A DNA stretch of 64,000 bases from Peribacillus butanolivorans (GCF_001273755.1 NZ_LGYA01000005.1:533842-597841), one strand, 5' to 3'. Shown: positions 8,777-18,181, counted from the stretch's first letter. The notes: generated from the sequence alone by a model not told the origin. A program made the numbers and translations.

Positions 8777-8927
8777 GTTCATCACTCCTTTTAGAGTTTA
8801 TCTTTATACCTATCATACATGTACCCCAAATTTCTTTCAGCAATGTTTAATAGACAATATATTAAACAACTAGTACAATACTAATGGTATTTCCATAAAT
8901 AGGTGTGCGAATTATGAGGTGAAAATA

Positions 8928-9755
8928 ATGAATATGTGGGAAATCTTTGTAGCGGTTATCCTTGGACTAGTAGAAGGATTAACTGAATTTGCTCCTGTAT
9001 CATCTACAGGGCATATGATTATTGTTGATGACATATGGCTGAAATCGAACGAGCTTTTTGGAAGTGAAGTGGCCAATGCATTTAAAGTTGTAATCCAGCT
9101 TGGATCGATTCTTGCTGTAGTCGTTCTCTTCTGGGGTCGATTCATGGACTTGCTTGGTTTAAGGAAAATGAAAAACCCATCTGCTCCAGGGGGACAAAAG
9201 CTCAACCTATTGCAGATAATCGTCGGTTTGTTACCTGCTGCCGTATTAGGTTTATTGTTTGAAGATTATATTGATGAAAATTTATTTACAATGAAGACGG
9301 TTATCGTTGGATTAATTTTGGGCGCATTTTTGATGATTGCTGCGGATAAATTCCGTCCGAAGGTGACTGCAGAAACGGTTGATCAAATTACTTATAAACA
9401 AGCCCTTGGGGTCGGGTTAATTCAATGTTTGTCCCTATGGCCGGGATTTTCCCGCTCAGGTTCAACGATATCAGGTGGTGTGCTTTTAGGTATGAGCTAC
9501 CGGGCGGCTTCTGATTTCACTTTTATCATGGCAGTTCCAATCATGGCTGGTGCCAGTTTGTTGAAAATTATAAAATATTGGGATATTTTCACACCCGAAG
9601 TTCTGCCATTTTTTATCGCAGGCTTTATCAGCGCATTTATTTTTGCGTTATTCTGTATCCGCTTTTTCTTGGTTTTAATCAATAAAGTTAAATTGACTCC
9701 TTTTGCCATCTATCGGATTGTCGTGGCAGTTGTGCTTATGTTTATTTTTTGGTAA
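8928..9755 (+). CDS. uppP: Undecaprenyl-diphosphatase UppP (BacA)
   Basis: A 275-aa integral membrane protein with about eight hydrophobic segments. The signature motifs are EGLTEFAPVSSTGH near the N-terminus and PGFSRSGSTISGG near residue 175; the first Glu and the Arg/Ser residues belong to the active site. It removes a phosphate from undecaprenyl diphosphate so the lipid carrier of cell-wall synthesis is recycled; extra copies can raise bacitracin tolerance. ATG 8928 is chosen because GAGGTGA lies five bases upstream; the GTG nine bases earlier is part of that site. Own terminator follows. Confidence 0.93.
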   Translation: MNMWEIFVAVILGLVEGLTEFAPVSSTGHMIIVDDIWLKSNELFGSEVANAFKVVIQLGSILAVVVLFWGRFMDLLGLRKMKNPSAPGGQKLNLLQIIVGLLPAAVLGLLFEDYIDENLFTMKTVIVGLILGAFLMIAADKFRPKVTAETVDQITYKQALGVGLIQCLSLWPGFSRSGSTISGGVLLGMSYRAASDFTFIMAVPIMAGASLLKIIKYWDIFTPEVLPFFIAGFISAFIFALFCIRFFLVLINKVKLTPFAIYRIVVAVVLMFIFW

Positions 9756-9785
9756 TACCAACTTAATGCTTAAGGAATATCACAT

Positions 9786-9814
9786 CCATCCCTTTTATAA
9801 GGGGTGGTTTTTTT
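9786..9814 (+). terminator. Terminator of uppP
   Basis: CCATCCCTT pairs with AAGGGGTGG (one G-T pair) and is followed by TTTTTTT. Confidence 0.88.
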
Positions 9815-10130
9815 GTGTTTTTTTAAAATAATACAGAAAGTTTTCTTTAAATGTAGCGAACGATTTTATAATAAAATAATTTTTAATTCGTAATTAGTCG
9901 ATAAATAATCGTTTAATTCCTAAATGTTTAAAAAATATTCGGTTTTAAGGTGTCTAATTCAGAATTAGAAAAAAATAAATAAATTTTAATAAAACGCTCT
10001 CAGTGCAGGAATACCAACAGTTCCAGACGATGATGTAATATTCCAACTATTGCATAAACTATTCCCGAATAATTTTTATGATATAATTTTAGTATAAAAT
10101 AAGTACATGTGTACACGTCGGGAGGACATC
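9815..10130. other. AT-rich regulatory gap before the steT-like gene
   Basis: No gene. A perfect 8-1-8 palindrome (TCTAATTC A GAATTAGA) lies at 9953-9969. TATAAT occurs at 10083-10088 and an 8-base palindrome GTGTACAC at 10109-10116, just before the ribosome binding site of the next gene. These could be operator sites; no known regulator is recognised. Confidence 0.45.
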
Positions 10131-11453
10131 ATGGGGAATGACCAATTGAAGAAAACGATTGGCTTTTGGGTTGGAACATCTATTGTAGTTGGGACAGTTA
10201 TCGGCTCTGGTATTTTCATGAAGCCTGGTGACGTGCTTGAGTTAAGTGGTAATTCAACAATGGCTTTATTAGCTTGGTTGATTGGTGGTTTAATTACACT
10301 AGCTAGCGGATTGACAATTGCTGAAGTAAGTACACGCATTCCTAAAACGGGTGGTTTATATGTCTATTTAGAGGAAGTGTACGGAAAAGTATGGGGATTT
10401 CTGTGCGGCTGGGTTCAAACATTAGTATATGGTCCTGCAGTTATGGGCGCACTCAGTTTATATTTTGGGTTGTTAGTGGTAGGGCTATTTAATATCTCTA
10501 CGGATTATACATTGTTTATAGGAATTCTAACGATTGTATTTTTAGCCGGTATGAATCTGTTAGGGACGAAATACGGCGGTATGATACAAGCATTATCGAC
10601 GGTTGGTAAATTGATTCCGATTATTTTCATTGCAGTATTCGGAATTGCACAAGGTGAGATGCCTGTATTCAATATAGATAGTGAAAGTTCAATGAAAATC
10701 AGTATGGCCGGTGCCATTTTGGCTACACTTTGGGCATATGACGGCTGGATGAATGTCGGCTTCATGGCAGGCGAAATGAAAAATCCACAGAAAAATTTGC
10801 CACGAGCGATTATTACGGGAATTCTTGTGGTCATGGTTGCCTACTTAGCTGTAAACCTTGCTATGCTTCATGTATTGGGTGCAGAGGGAATTATAGCTAA
10901 TGGAACAAATGCAGCAAACGTTGCGGCCACACTTCTTTTTGGAGAATTGGGTGGGAAATTAATAGCGATCGGAATATTGGTTTCAATTTTCGGTTGTTTG
11001 AACGGGAAACTTCTAACCTTTCCGCGTATAACACTAGCAATGGCGGATAATAAAATGATGCCTGGTCATAAACAAATCAGTAAAATATCTCCCAAGTTTA
11101 AAACACCTATTAATGCAACCATTTTACAAGTGGTCATCGCAATTATCATGATGGTCGTAACAAATCCCGACAAACTTACCAATATGGCAATATTCTCTGT
11201 CTTTAGTTTTTATGGGCTTGCCTTCTTTGCGGTCTTCATCTTACGCAAAAAAGACCCGGATGCAAAAACGTATAAAGTACCTTTTTATCCGCTAGTTCCT
11301 ATTATAGCGATTGCTGGTGCAGTTTATATTGTTGTGAGCACATTAATTGATACACCGTTAGATGCTCTTTACTCGGTAATTATTGTGATCGTGGGTATGC
11401 CGGTATACTGGTTGCTTACAAAAAATGAGCGGAATGAGAAGCAATCAAATTAA
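10131..11453 (+). CDS. steT: APC-family amino acid exchanger, SteT-like
   Basis: A 440-aa transporter with twelve hydrophobic segments. The start (LKKTIGFWVGTSIVVGTVIGSGIFMKPG) and the run TIAEVSTRIPKTGGLYVYLEEVYG closely resemble B. subtilis SteT, a serine/threonine exchanger of the L-type amino acid transporter group (438 aa). It should exchange neutral amino acids across the cytoplasmic membrane. GGGAGG sits five bases before ATG 10131; an in-frame ATG at 10107 is upstream of that site and is not used. Monocistronic with own terminator. Substrate is inferred from similarity remembered, not tested. Confidence 0.85.
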   Translation: MGNDQLKKTIGFWVGTSIVVGTVIGSGIFMKPGDVLELSGNSTMALLAWLIGGLITLASGLTIAEVSTRIPKTGGLYVYLEEVYGKVWGFLCGWVQTLVYGPAVMGALSLYFGLLVVGLFNISTDYTLFIGILTIVFLAGMNLLGTKYGGMIQALSTVGKLIPIIFIAVFGIAQGEMPVFNIDSESSMKISMAGAILATLWAYDGWMNVGFMAGEMKNPQKNLPRAIITGILVVMVAYLAVNLAMLHVLGAEGIIANGTNAANVAATLLFGELGGKLIAIGILVSIFGCLNGKLLTFPRITLAMADNKMMPGHKQISKISPKFKTPINATILQVVIAIIMMVVTNPDKLTNMAIFSVFSFYGLAFFAVFILRKKDPDAKTYKVPFYPLVPIIAIAGAVYIVVSTLIDTPLDALYSVIIVIVGMPVYWLLTKNERNEKQSN

Positions 11454-11462
11454 TGATTTAAG

Positions 11463-11499
11463 AAAACCCTTCGCTCTTGCGGTGAAGGGTTTTTTTTTT
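11463..11499 (+). terminator. Terminator of steT-like gene
   Basis: AACCCTTC pairs with GAAGGGTT around GCTCTTGCGGT and is followed by nine T. Confidence 0.9.
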
Positions 11500-11601
11500 G
11501 AATCTAAAATCTTTCCGTTCAACAACTTATGGCGAAATAGACAACTCAGGCAGATAGTATTAACATAAGAGAAAGTTTAATATTGAAAGGTTTGAACAAC
11601 A

Positions 11602-12795
11602 GTGAATTATATTGAGCCTGCTGGTAAATCATTCAGAAAGACAATCTTGGCTTTATTTCTTGGAAGCTTTGTAACATTTGCCGATTTATATAGTACTCAA
11701 CCAGTCATTCCGGTATTCGCAAAACAATTCGGAGTCTCTCCAGCGGTGGCAAGCCTGACACTATCTTTCGCTACAGGGACGCTTGCTATTTGTTTATTGC
11801 TTGTTTCCTTTTTCTCTGAAAATATCGATAGGAAAAAGATAATGGGTACAGCGCTCACATTGTCTGCATTGTTATCTATTTGTGTCAGCTTTATTCAAGA
11901 CGACCTATACATCTTGATCGCAATCAGAGCGGTTCAAGGAGCGGTGCTAGCAGGTTTCCCCGCGATAGCAATGGCCTATATCAGTGAAGAATTTCATCCG
12001 AAAAGTCTGGGCTATGTGATGGGAATCTACGTGAGCGGTTCGAGTATCGGCGGACTGGCGGGCAGGCTCATTGTAGGAGTGCTGACTGATCACTTCTCAT
12101 GGAATATAGCGATAGGTAGTCTTGGGGCTTTGAGTTTGATCATTAGTCTAGCCTTTTGGTGGATGCTTCCTCCTTCACAGCATGCTGTTCGCAATAAAAT
12201 ATCGTTGTCGAGAATTAAAAATTCACTTATAAACAACTTAAGGAATACTAGACTAGTACTCTTATTCGGCATGGCATTCTTATTAATGGGCTCGTTTGTG
12301 ACTGTTTATAACTTTGTAGGTATACCATTAATGGGACCGCCGTATCATTTATCACAGACATTGATTGGTTTCATTTTTATCATCTATCTCGTCGGGACAT
12401 TTAGTTCAACGTGGATGGGAAAGCTGGCGGATCAATTTAGTCGAAGGCTCGTTCTACTTTCCGGAATAGCCATCATGTTAATGGGTGCCCTTTTAACCTT
12501 ATTAGGCCCACTTATATTAAAAATAATGGGCCTGGCACTTTTTACATTTGGTTTTTTTGGAGCTCATTCAATTGCGAGCAGTTGGGTCGGAAGGTTAGCT
12601 AAAAAAAGTGAGAAGGCACAAGCCTCCTCTTTATACCTTTTGTTTTACTATGCAGGGTCTAGTGTCGTAGGGGCATCGGGTGGACTATTTCTGATGAAGT
12701 TCGGCTGGAGCGGGGTCATTTCAGCTGTATCGATCCTAATCATTCTCGCTGCCGTGTGTGCCATGATGGTTGAAAAGGTGAAAATCGCTCAATAA
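11602..12795 (+). CDS. MFS transporter (DHA1-like)
   Basis: A 397-aa major facilitator with twelve predicted helices. The N-terminal half holds DLYSTQPVIPVFAKQFGVSPA and SENIDRKKIMG (motif A loop), and the second half GKLADQFSRRLVLLSG (the repeated motif A). The layout resembles YnfM-type carriers. It probably exports a small molecule with proton exchange; the substrate cannot be read from sequence. The start is GTG after GAAAGG, spacing 11 bases, which is long, so translation may be modest. It stands alone between the steT-like gene and a small membrane protein gene. Confidence 0.82.
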   Translation: MNYIEPAGKSFRKTILALFLGSFVTFADLYSTQPVIPVFAKQFGVSPAVASLTLSFATGTLAICLLLVSFFSENIDRKKIMGTALTLSALLSICVSFIQDDLYILIAIRAVQGAVLAGFPAIAMAYISEEFHPKSLGYVMGIYVSGSSIGGLAGRLIVGVLTDHFSWNIAIGSLGALSLIISLAFWWMLPPSQHAVRNKISLSRIKNSLINNLRNTRLVLLFGMAFLLMGSFVTVYNFVGIPLMGPPYHLSQTLIGFIFIIYLVGTFSSTWMGKLADQFSRRLVLLSGIAIMLMGALLTLLGPLILKIMGLALFTFGFFGAHSIASSWVGRLAKKSEKAQASSLYLLFYYAGSSVVGASGGLFLMKFGWSGVISAVSILIILAAVCAMMVEKVKIAQ

Positions 12796-12884
12796 AAGTA
12801 TCTTTTCTATCATATTTGCCGAATTTCTGAATATAATCTAGTGAAAACGGATAAAGAATAATAGATTGATAAGAGAAGAGGGTA

Positions 12885-13223
12885 GTGGATAGAGTGAAAC
12901 AAAAAGCTGTAATTCTCATTGGCTTAGTAGCCGTTTTAATTATATTATTCGTTGTATACTTAACAAGTCCAAGTCGTTTGGAAAAGGTAGAGATTGTAGA
13001 AAAATACTACCCACATTTTTCCGATGGCAAGGCGGTCGGTTTTAAGACGAACGAAGTCATTGATGTGACGGAAACCGAAGAGGGATCCAATTGCGCAATG
13101 AAATTCAACAATGGGAAAACGTTGGAAATTGATTGTGACCGTTATTTAACATATAAAATTGATGAAACAGTCTATATTACTTCTGATGGGAAACAAGTAA
13201 AGGAAATTCGAAGAAAAAGGTAG
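12885..13223 (+). CDS. Hypothetical N-terminally anchored protein
   Basis: A 112-aa protein with one hydrophobic segment at residues 8-27 (AVILIGLVAVLIILFVVYL) and an outside domain of about 80 residues rich in charged residues and beta-type sequence, containing one Cys pair (SNC...IDC). Positive residues before the helix suggest the C-terminal part lies outside the membrane. I do not recognise the family. Start GTG 12885; GTG 12894 is an alternative. The gene has its own terminator and no operon partner, so context gives no hint. Confidence 0.65.
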   Translation: MDRVKQKAVILIGLVAVLIILFVVYLTSPSRLEKVEIVEKYYPHFSDGKAVGFKTNEVIDVTETEEGSNCAMKFNNGKTLEIDCDRYLTYKIDETVYITSDGKQVKEIRRKR

Positions 13224-13260
13224 TGCTCGTCAATCACACAGAATACATAAAATAACGGTA

Positions 13261-13299
13261 AAGCTGATTTTGTTTAACTAACAAAATCAGCTTTTTTTA
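13261..13299 (+). terminator. Terminator of the small anchored protein gene
   Basis: AAAGCTGATTTTGTT pairs perfectly with AACAAAATCAGCTTT around TAACT, then T-run. Confidence 0.92.
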
Positions 13300-13300
13300 C

Positions 13301-13485
13301 TTTGATGAATTTCGAACCAATTTCGAAAAAATTGTGGAAGAAGCAGCGACGCGACACGCTTTTACTGCTACAGGGGAACAATCGGCGGCCATTGAAGAGA
13401 TTAGTGCTATTGCTGAACATCCACGCACATTAGAAGGTGAAATAGATGAGATGCAACCATTCATACGTTTAAAGTTTGGCTTTTT
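13301..13485 (+). pseudogene. C-terminal remnant of a methyl-accepting chemotaxis protein
   Basis: The frame reads FDEFRTNFEKIVEEAATR then AFTATGEQSAAIEEISAIAE and LEGEIDEMQPFIRLKF. This is the tail pattern of chemoreceptors: a Q/E-rich methylation helix with TGEQSAAIEEIS, then the end with hydrophobic-Arg-Phe. No upstream receptor body exists; the frame begins directly after a terminator. It lacks a start site. A hairpin follows. It is a leftover of a deleted mcp gene. Confidence 0.6.
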
Positions 13486-13497
13486 ATCCAATCTATT

Positions 13498-13532
13498 TAA
13501 AAACCCAGACCATAATGGACTGGGTTTTTTAT
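13498..13532. terminator. Bidirectional terminator
   Basis: AAAACCCAG pairs with CTGGGTTTT and an inner CCATAATGG adds pairing; T-run on +, A-run mirrored for -. It ends both the mcp remnant and the small minus-strand gene. Confidence 0.85.
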
Positions 13533-13672
13533 TTTTTTTTCTTAGTTTTACTTTTGTCCTTTTTATTGCGCTGAAGTATATCTAAGATTCTACGCTTGTT
13601 GTTTTTACTATTTATGAGTTCGACTAAATCACTCATGTTTTCAGATTCATAGTCTTGTTGATTTTTTTTCAT
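13529..13672 (-). CDS. Small basic protein, 47 aa
   Basis: The minus strand has GGAGGG eight bases before an ATG at 13672 and encodes 47 residues: an acidic N-terminal half (DYESENMSDLVELINSKNNK) and a very basic tail (RRILDILQRNKKDKSKTKKK). The stop lies at the edge of a terminator hairpin, so ribosome site, frame and end fit together. No hydrophobic segment and no known family. The Lys-rich tail could bind nucleic acid, which is only a guess. It is below usual gene-calling length, so it is easily missed. Confidence 0.6.
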   Translation of the reverse strand: MKKNQQDYESENMSDLVELINSKNNKRRILDILQRNKKDKSKTKKKK

Positions 13673-13817
13673 CGGATTCCCTCCATGTCATATATCGTAA
13701 TACCCTTTTGAAGACTCAGGTAAACGTCTTTTATCATATTGGTAATTTTAGGATATTATTTCTTTTTTCAATTATAATTTGATAAAATGTGAAAAAAGCC
13801 CTGTGTGGGAGGCCTAC

Positions 13818-14684
13818 ATGGAAGAACTAAAATTGATTGGTGAGAAAATAGAGAAATTCAAATATATTTTAGTGGAACATATTGAGTTGTTTGAAGAAGA
13901 GGAATCTCCTTTTAATTTGGAAGCCAGTAAAGAGGTACGGGCTCAGCTTATTCAAATTCATGCAGATGCGTAAATTCATGGAAAAGCTCAAGCAATGGAA
14001 AGTATGAAAAAAACGGGTATGGAGATTGGAAAGCAAATCGTGGATATGGGTATTCCCTTGGATAATCATATTGAGGAAATACAGCTGGTTCGTAATCTTT
14101 TCTGGAGTTTTATTGAAGAAGAAGTAAGCAATCGCTACTATTCCATTGAAATTTTGTTAAAGGCAAGTTCTATAATTGATGCAATCTTGGATCAGTTCAT
14201 TCATAGCGTGAGTATAAGTTATGTGAATTATTATAAAGAAATAGCCACAGCGGCGAATGAATCATTGCAGAAAATTAAAGAAAATCAAGAAGTTATGGAA
14301 GAATTGGCAACACCAATTGTTCAAACCATTTTCAAAGACGTGCTTCTCGTACCGTTAATCGGCCGTATGGATGATTGGAGAATGGAGTCCATGCAATCGA
14401 CGGTTCTCCAAAAATGTGCAGATTTACATGCAGAAGTTTTGATCTTGGATTTCTCTGGCATTACCTTTACGAAGGAAAATAATATGTTCTTGCTGCTTGA
14501 TCAATTGGTAGGAGCACTGTCGATGATGGGAACGGAAACGATGTTTGTCGGTTATACTCCAGATGTTGTTCGGCAAATTGTCCAACTTGATTTTGCTAAT
14601 CAGGTAAAATCCTTCCTATCATTCGGACAGGCTCTGGATTATATCTTTAAGCAAAGAGGGCTGGCTCTTCAACCGGTGAAATGA
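13818..14684 (+). pseudogene. RsbR-like STAS protein gene broken by an in-frame TAA
   Basis: GGGAGG precedes ATG 13818. The frame encodes MEELKLIGEKIEKFKYIL and stops at TAA 13971-13973. The same frame then continues without any shift from IHGKAQAMESM to the end at 14684, another 236 codons. The second part is an RsbR-type non-haem helical N-domain followed by a STAS domain from about 14290 (EELATPIVQTIFKDVLLVPLIGRMDD, LILDFSGI, VGYTPDVVRQIV). RsbR paralogs build the stressosome that controls sigma B. In the STAS part the usual phospho-site surroundings are altered (TFTKENN in place of a DT motif). ATG 13995 could restart translation but has no ribosome site. Confidence 0.75.
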
Positions 14685-14934
14685 AGGTATCCTTTTAAAA
14701 TGAGGGTATCTTTTTTTATGGTACTGCTTAAAAAAATTCCATAAACAGAGGTATAGAACTGACTGGCTTTGCTTACCGTTCCTGTATGCTGCATCAATAA
14801 TTAGGTTTACTTTACCTGTATTGATTGAAGTGAAAATAAATTTTTTTATCATCATGGCAATATTTCAACATGTTATAGTAAAAAATGAAACGAATTTAGT
14901 AAAAGATCAAAGGGGATAGAAGTTTATCGACCAG

Positions 14935-15084
14935 ATGAAATGGCCGGATTATGTGCTTGCCTCTTTTCCTTATAATTGGACATTCAAAGAGAGTTGGGTA
15001 CTACTGGAAGTGCAGCAGGGCGCAAGCGTTAAAATACAAATTGGATATAGTAAAGCGCAAAAACAAGAGCTGCCTGTAAAATAA
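14935..15084 (+). CDS. Small hypothetical protein, 49 aa
   Basis: Frame from ATG 14935: MKWPDYVLASFPYNWTFKE then SWVLLEVQQGASVKIQIGY and a Lys/Gln tail. Composition looks like a true small beta-protein. An AGGGGAT element lies about 20 bases upstream of this ATG, too far for a normal ribosome site, and the frame is open five codons further (KFIDQ) to a stop, so the real start may be a rare codon. It ends 18 bases before the next gene, probably in one operon with it. Family not recognised. Confidence 0.45.
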   Translation: MKWPDYVLASFPYNWTFKESWVLLEVQQGASVKIQIGYSKAQKQELPVK

Positions 15085-15102
15085 AGGGACGGTGGATAAT
15101 TA

Positions 15103-15534
15103 GTGCTTTTTAAGAAAAGGGATGAACTGGATCCAAATAAAAACTGGTACAGTATAGGAATTATGACGGATCAAGGGCTACAAGATGAAGAATATGATGC
15201 TTTAATAAAACGCATTCACGATTCGGTCGAAAATGTAGTAATCATATCGGATTTGATCAGGGTAGAGTGGGATGAAGAAAAACTGCAAACCTTGAACGAA
15301 CGATTTCGGTACCCGACATTTTCTGATCCTTGTTTTATTATTAATGAATACAAATCAGTGGATATAAAAAGAGAAAGGAAGCTTCTGGAGAAAAACCATA
15401 AATGGAAGAGGCTTTTTGGTCTTCTATCCCCGATTGAATACATGGTTGCAGAGACAAAGGCGGCCCATGACTTTGACAAGGCCCTTTATTATACGGATGA
15501 TGTAGACAATGCGATTGAATATCTTACAAAATAA
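15103..15534 (+). CDS. Hypothetical cytosolic protein, 143 aa
   Basis: A soluble, charged 143-aa protein with GTG start after GGACGGTGG. Visible traits are the N-terminal KKRDELDPNKNWYSIGIMTD, a middle DLIRVEWDEEKLQTLNERF and an end with YYTDDVDNAIEYLTK. No signal peptide, no membrane helix, no metal motif. I do not recognise the family. It follows an apparent 49-aa gene by 18 bases and ends in a terminator, so the two probably form one unit. Confidence 0.6.
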   Translation: MLFKKRDELDPNKNWYSIGIMTDQGLQDEEYDALIKRIHDSVENVVIISDLIRVEWDEEKLQTLNERFRYPTFSDPCFIINEYKSVDIKRERKLLEKNHKWKRLFGLLSPIEYMVAETKAAHDFDKALYYTDDVDNAIEYLTK

Positions 15535-15539
15535 TGATG

Positions 15540-15573
15540 AACACGCCGATACTCTGTTTCGGTGTGTTTCTTT
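15540..15573 (+). terminator. Terminator
   Basis: AACACGCCGA pairs with TCGGTGTGTT (one G-T pair), followed by TCTTT. Confidence 0.75.
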
Positions 15574-15805
15574 ATTGTTTATTCCCAGGGCGACTTTTTT
15601 CGACAGTGTGAAAAAGAATTTCCTTTTCCTCATTAAAAAATCGTGATTCCAATTGACATGATGGTTGATTCCTTTTCATATTTGATAGATAACAGGGAAA
15701 ATAGAGAAAATTAGGAAGGCAGTAGGAAAGATGGATAGAAACGCGAATAACTAAAGTAGAAAAATAGAAAAAAAGAGAGCATTAAAGGGAAAGGGAGATG
15801 TAGCA

Positions 15806-18169
15806 ATGGAAGCTGTCGTACCTCAGCAAAAACCAAAACGGAAGTGGAGAAAACGCGTCCTATGGAGCTTAGGAATTCTGATTTTCCTTTTGCTGTCTAT
15901 CTTGATTGTAGCAAACGTATTTCTATCGCGCTCACTGCCGGAAACCAAGGGTGAAATATGGCTATCCGGTCTTTTGCAACCGGTTACAGTAGTGAGGGAT
16001 TCCAGTGGGGTACCGCATATCAAGGCAGAAAATAATCATGATTTGTATTTAGCACAAGGGTATATTCAAGCCCAAGATCGTTTATTTCAAATGGATTTAA
16101 GCAGGCGCCAGGCTTCAGGTAGATTAAGTGAAGTGATTGGTGAGAAGACAGTTAAAAATGATAAATATTTTCGAACGCTGGGGTTAAGGCGGGCTGCTGA
16201 ATCCTCCTATGCAGAATATACAAGTGAAGGGAAAGAAGCCTTGGATGTGTTTGCCAAAGGGGTAAATCTCTATATCGATGAATTGAAGGAGAACGGAAAA
16301 TGGCCGGTAGAGTTCACTTTACTTGGCTATGAGCCAGAACCCTGGACGCCTGTTGATTCTCTCACTATAGGAAAATATATGGCCTATGATTTGGGCGGGA
16401 ATTGGGAAGACCAAGCGTTTAGACAGTATTTGCTGCAAACTTTTTCAAAGGAAAAAGCGTATGATTTATTCCCGAATTATCCAGAGGATGCTCCTTATAT
16501 TATCAGCAAGGACGAACTTGATATTGAAAAAAGCTTTGCTGGGGCCGTTATTCCTTATGAATTCAACGGCAGCAATAATTGGGTCGTTTCGGGGAAGAAA
16601 ACAGATTCAGGTCAGCCGATTTTGGCGGATGATCCCCATCTAGGCTTAGCCACCCCGTCTGTTTGGTATCAAATGCACCTGGAGGCTCCGACTGTCAATG
16701 TGAGCGGTGTTATTTTTGCCGGGATTCCGGGAATCATTCTCGGTCATAATGAAAAGGCTGCCTGGGGTGTGACCAATACGGGGCCGGATGTTCAGGACCT
16801 GTATATCGAAAAGAGAAATCCGGCAAACGAGAATGAGTTTGCTTACAAAGATGATTGGGAAAAAGCTGATATCATGAACGAACCGATCAAGGTGAAGGAC
16901 GGTAAGACGCTCGATTATAAAGTGACGGTTACCCGCCATGGGCCGGTTGTCTCTGAGTTTGCTGGTAAAAGTGGAAAAGATACTGTCCTTGCGTTAAGGT
17001 GGACAGCACTTGATCCATCTGCCGAGCTGGAAGCGGTATTGAATATGAATAAAGCGAAAGACTGGAAAGAATTCGAAAAAGCCCTCTTGAAATTTGAAAC
17101 GCCGGCACAGAATTTTGTCTTTGCTTCGGTCGATGGGACTATTGCTTATAAGGCGAACGGGAAAATCCCAATTCGGAAAAAAGGGGATAGTATGTTACCT
17201 GTCCCTGGCTGGACCGATGAATATGAATGGATAGGCTATATCCCGTTCGATGAACTCCCAAAAACGATCAATCCAGAATCAGGATTTATTTCGACAGCAA
17301 ATAATAAGGTTATATCCGATGATTATCCTTACCATATCAGCAATAACTGGGCGCAGCCTTACCGTCAGATGAGGATCCAGGAGTTTTTACATGCTAATAA
17401 AAAACTCACCACCGAGGATATGCAAAGTCTGCAGATGGATCAGTTAAACCTACAGGCTAAGGAGTTTGTCCCTCAATTTTTAGAGGTATTGAAAGGCTCA
17501 TCTGGTAAACAGGAAGACCAAGCTATAAGAATTCTGAAGAAATGGAATAACATTGATTCTATAGACGCAGCAGCGCCGATGATTTTTAATGTCTGGATGA
17601 AAAAGATAGGGGAAGTTCTGCTTATGGATGAAATACCAGAGGAAACTCTCAACCTCTTTAATGGAAGGCGATCTGCCATTGATGAACTGCTGCGGCGGGC
17701 ACTGGACGGGAAGCCAGGTCCTTGGATAGAAGAAGCGGGCGGACTTGAGCAAGTACTCGCAAAGTCATTACAACAGACATTGAAGGATCTGGAGAAATCA
17801 CAGGGTAACGACATAGCTGATTGGGAGTGGGGGGATTATCACCAAGTTCGCTTTAACCATCCTCTATCGAGTGTCGTTCCGTTGAATCATTTGTTTAACA
17901 GCGACGGTGGAATTCCAGTCGGCGGCAGCAGTGTCACCGTACAGGCAGCAGCATTTCTAGATGATGGAACCGTCAATCATGGAGGCTCATGGCGCTTTGT
18001 CATCGATTTATCTGATATGAATCAAGGCTACCATCTCGTTGGTCCGGGTCAATCAGGTAACGTTAAAAGCAAATGGTACCACGATCAGCTTGATGATTGG
18101 ACTGACGGAACCTATCATAAAACCGTATTAGATCATCCAAAAGGCGATAAACTGATAATAAACCCATAA
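15806..18169 (+). CDS. Membrane-anchored penicillin acylase family protein
   Basis: A 787-aa Ntn-hydrolase precursor. Residues 1-20 are basic and 21-40 form one membrane helix, so the enzyme is anchored with its bulk outside. The chain should cut itself into alpha and beta subunits at Gly255-Ser256, where the new N-terminal Ser in GSNNWVVSG is the nucleophile. Further family motifs are ILADDPHLGL, GIPGIILGHNEKAAWGVTNTGPDVQDLY, the catalytic Asn region TANNKV, and HGGSWRFVIDL. Members hydrolyse amides of penicillins, acyl-homoserine lactones or other acylated amines; the substrate here is unknown. It is a single gene with AAAGGGAG before the ATG and a terminator after it. Confidence 0.9.
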   Translation: MEAVVPQQKPKRKWRKRVLWSLGILIFLLLSILIVANVFLSRSLPETKGEIWLSGLLQPVTVVRDSSGVPHIKAENNHDLYLAQGYIQAQDRLFQMDLSRRQASGRLSEVIGEKTVKNDKYFRTLGLRRAAESSYAEYTSEGKEALDVFAKGVNLYIDELKENGKWPVEFTLLGYEPEPWTPVDSLTIGKYMAYDLGGNWEDQAFRQYLLQTFSKEKAYDLFPNYPEDAPYIISKDELDIEKSFAGAVIPYEFNGSNNWVVSGKKTDSGQPILADDPHLGLATPSVWYQMHLEAPTVNVSGVIFAGIPGIILGHNEKAAWGVTNTGPDVQDLYIEKRNPANENEFAYKDDWEKADIMNEPIKVKDGKTLDYKVTVTRHGPVVSEFAGKSGKDTVLALRWTALDPSAELEAVLNMNKAKDWKEFEKALLKFETPAQNFVFASVDGTIAYKANGKIPIRKKGDSMLPVPGWTDEYEWIGYIPFDELPKTINPESGFISTANNKVISDDYPYHISNNWAQPYRQMRIQEFLHANKKLTTEDMQSLQMDQLNLQAKEFVPQFLEVLKGSSGKQEDQAIRILKKWNNIDSIDAAAPMIFNVWMKKIGEVLLMDEIPEETLNLFNGRRSAIDELLRRALDGKPGPWIEEAGGLEQVLAKSLQQTLKDLEKSQGNDIADWEWGDYHQVRFNHPLSSVVPLNHLFNSDGGIPVGGSSVTVQAAAFLDDGTVNHGGSWRFVIDLSDMNQGYHLVGPGQSGNVKSKWYHDQLDDWTDGTYHKTVLDHPKGDKLIINP

Positions 18170-18181
18170 GAATTAGCGTAA

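Noticed and set aside
13995..14684. STAS part as an independent 229-codon gene
   Set aside because: The ATG has no ribosome site and lies inside the helical N-domain that continues in frame from 13818.
14686..14718. Possible terminator after the STAS pseudogene
   Set aside because: GGTATC occurs twice in the same direction, so it is a direct repeat and cannot form a hairpin.
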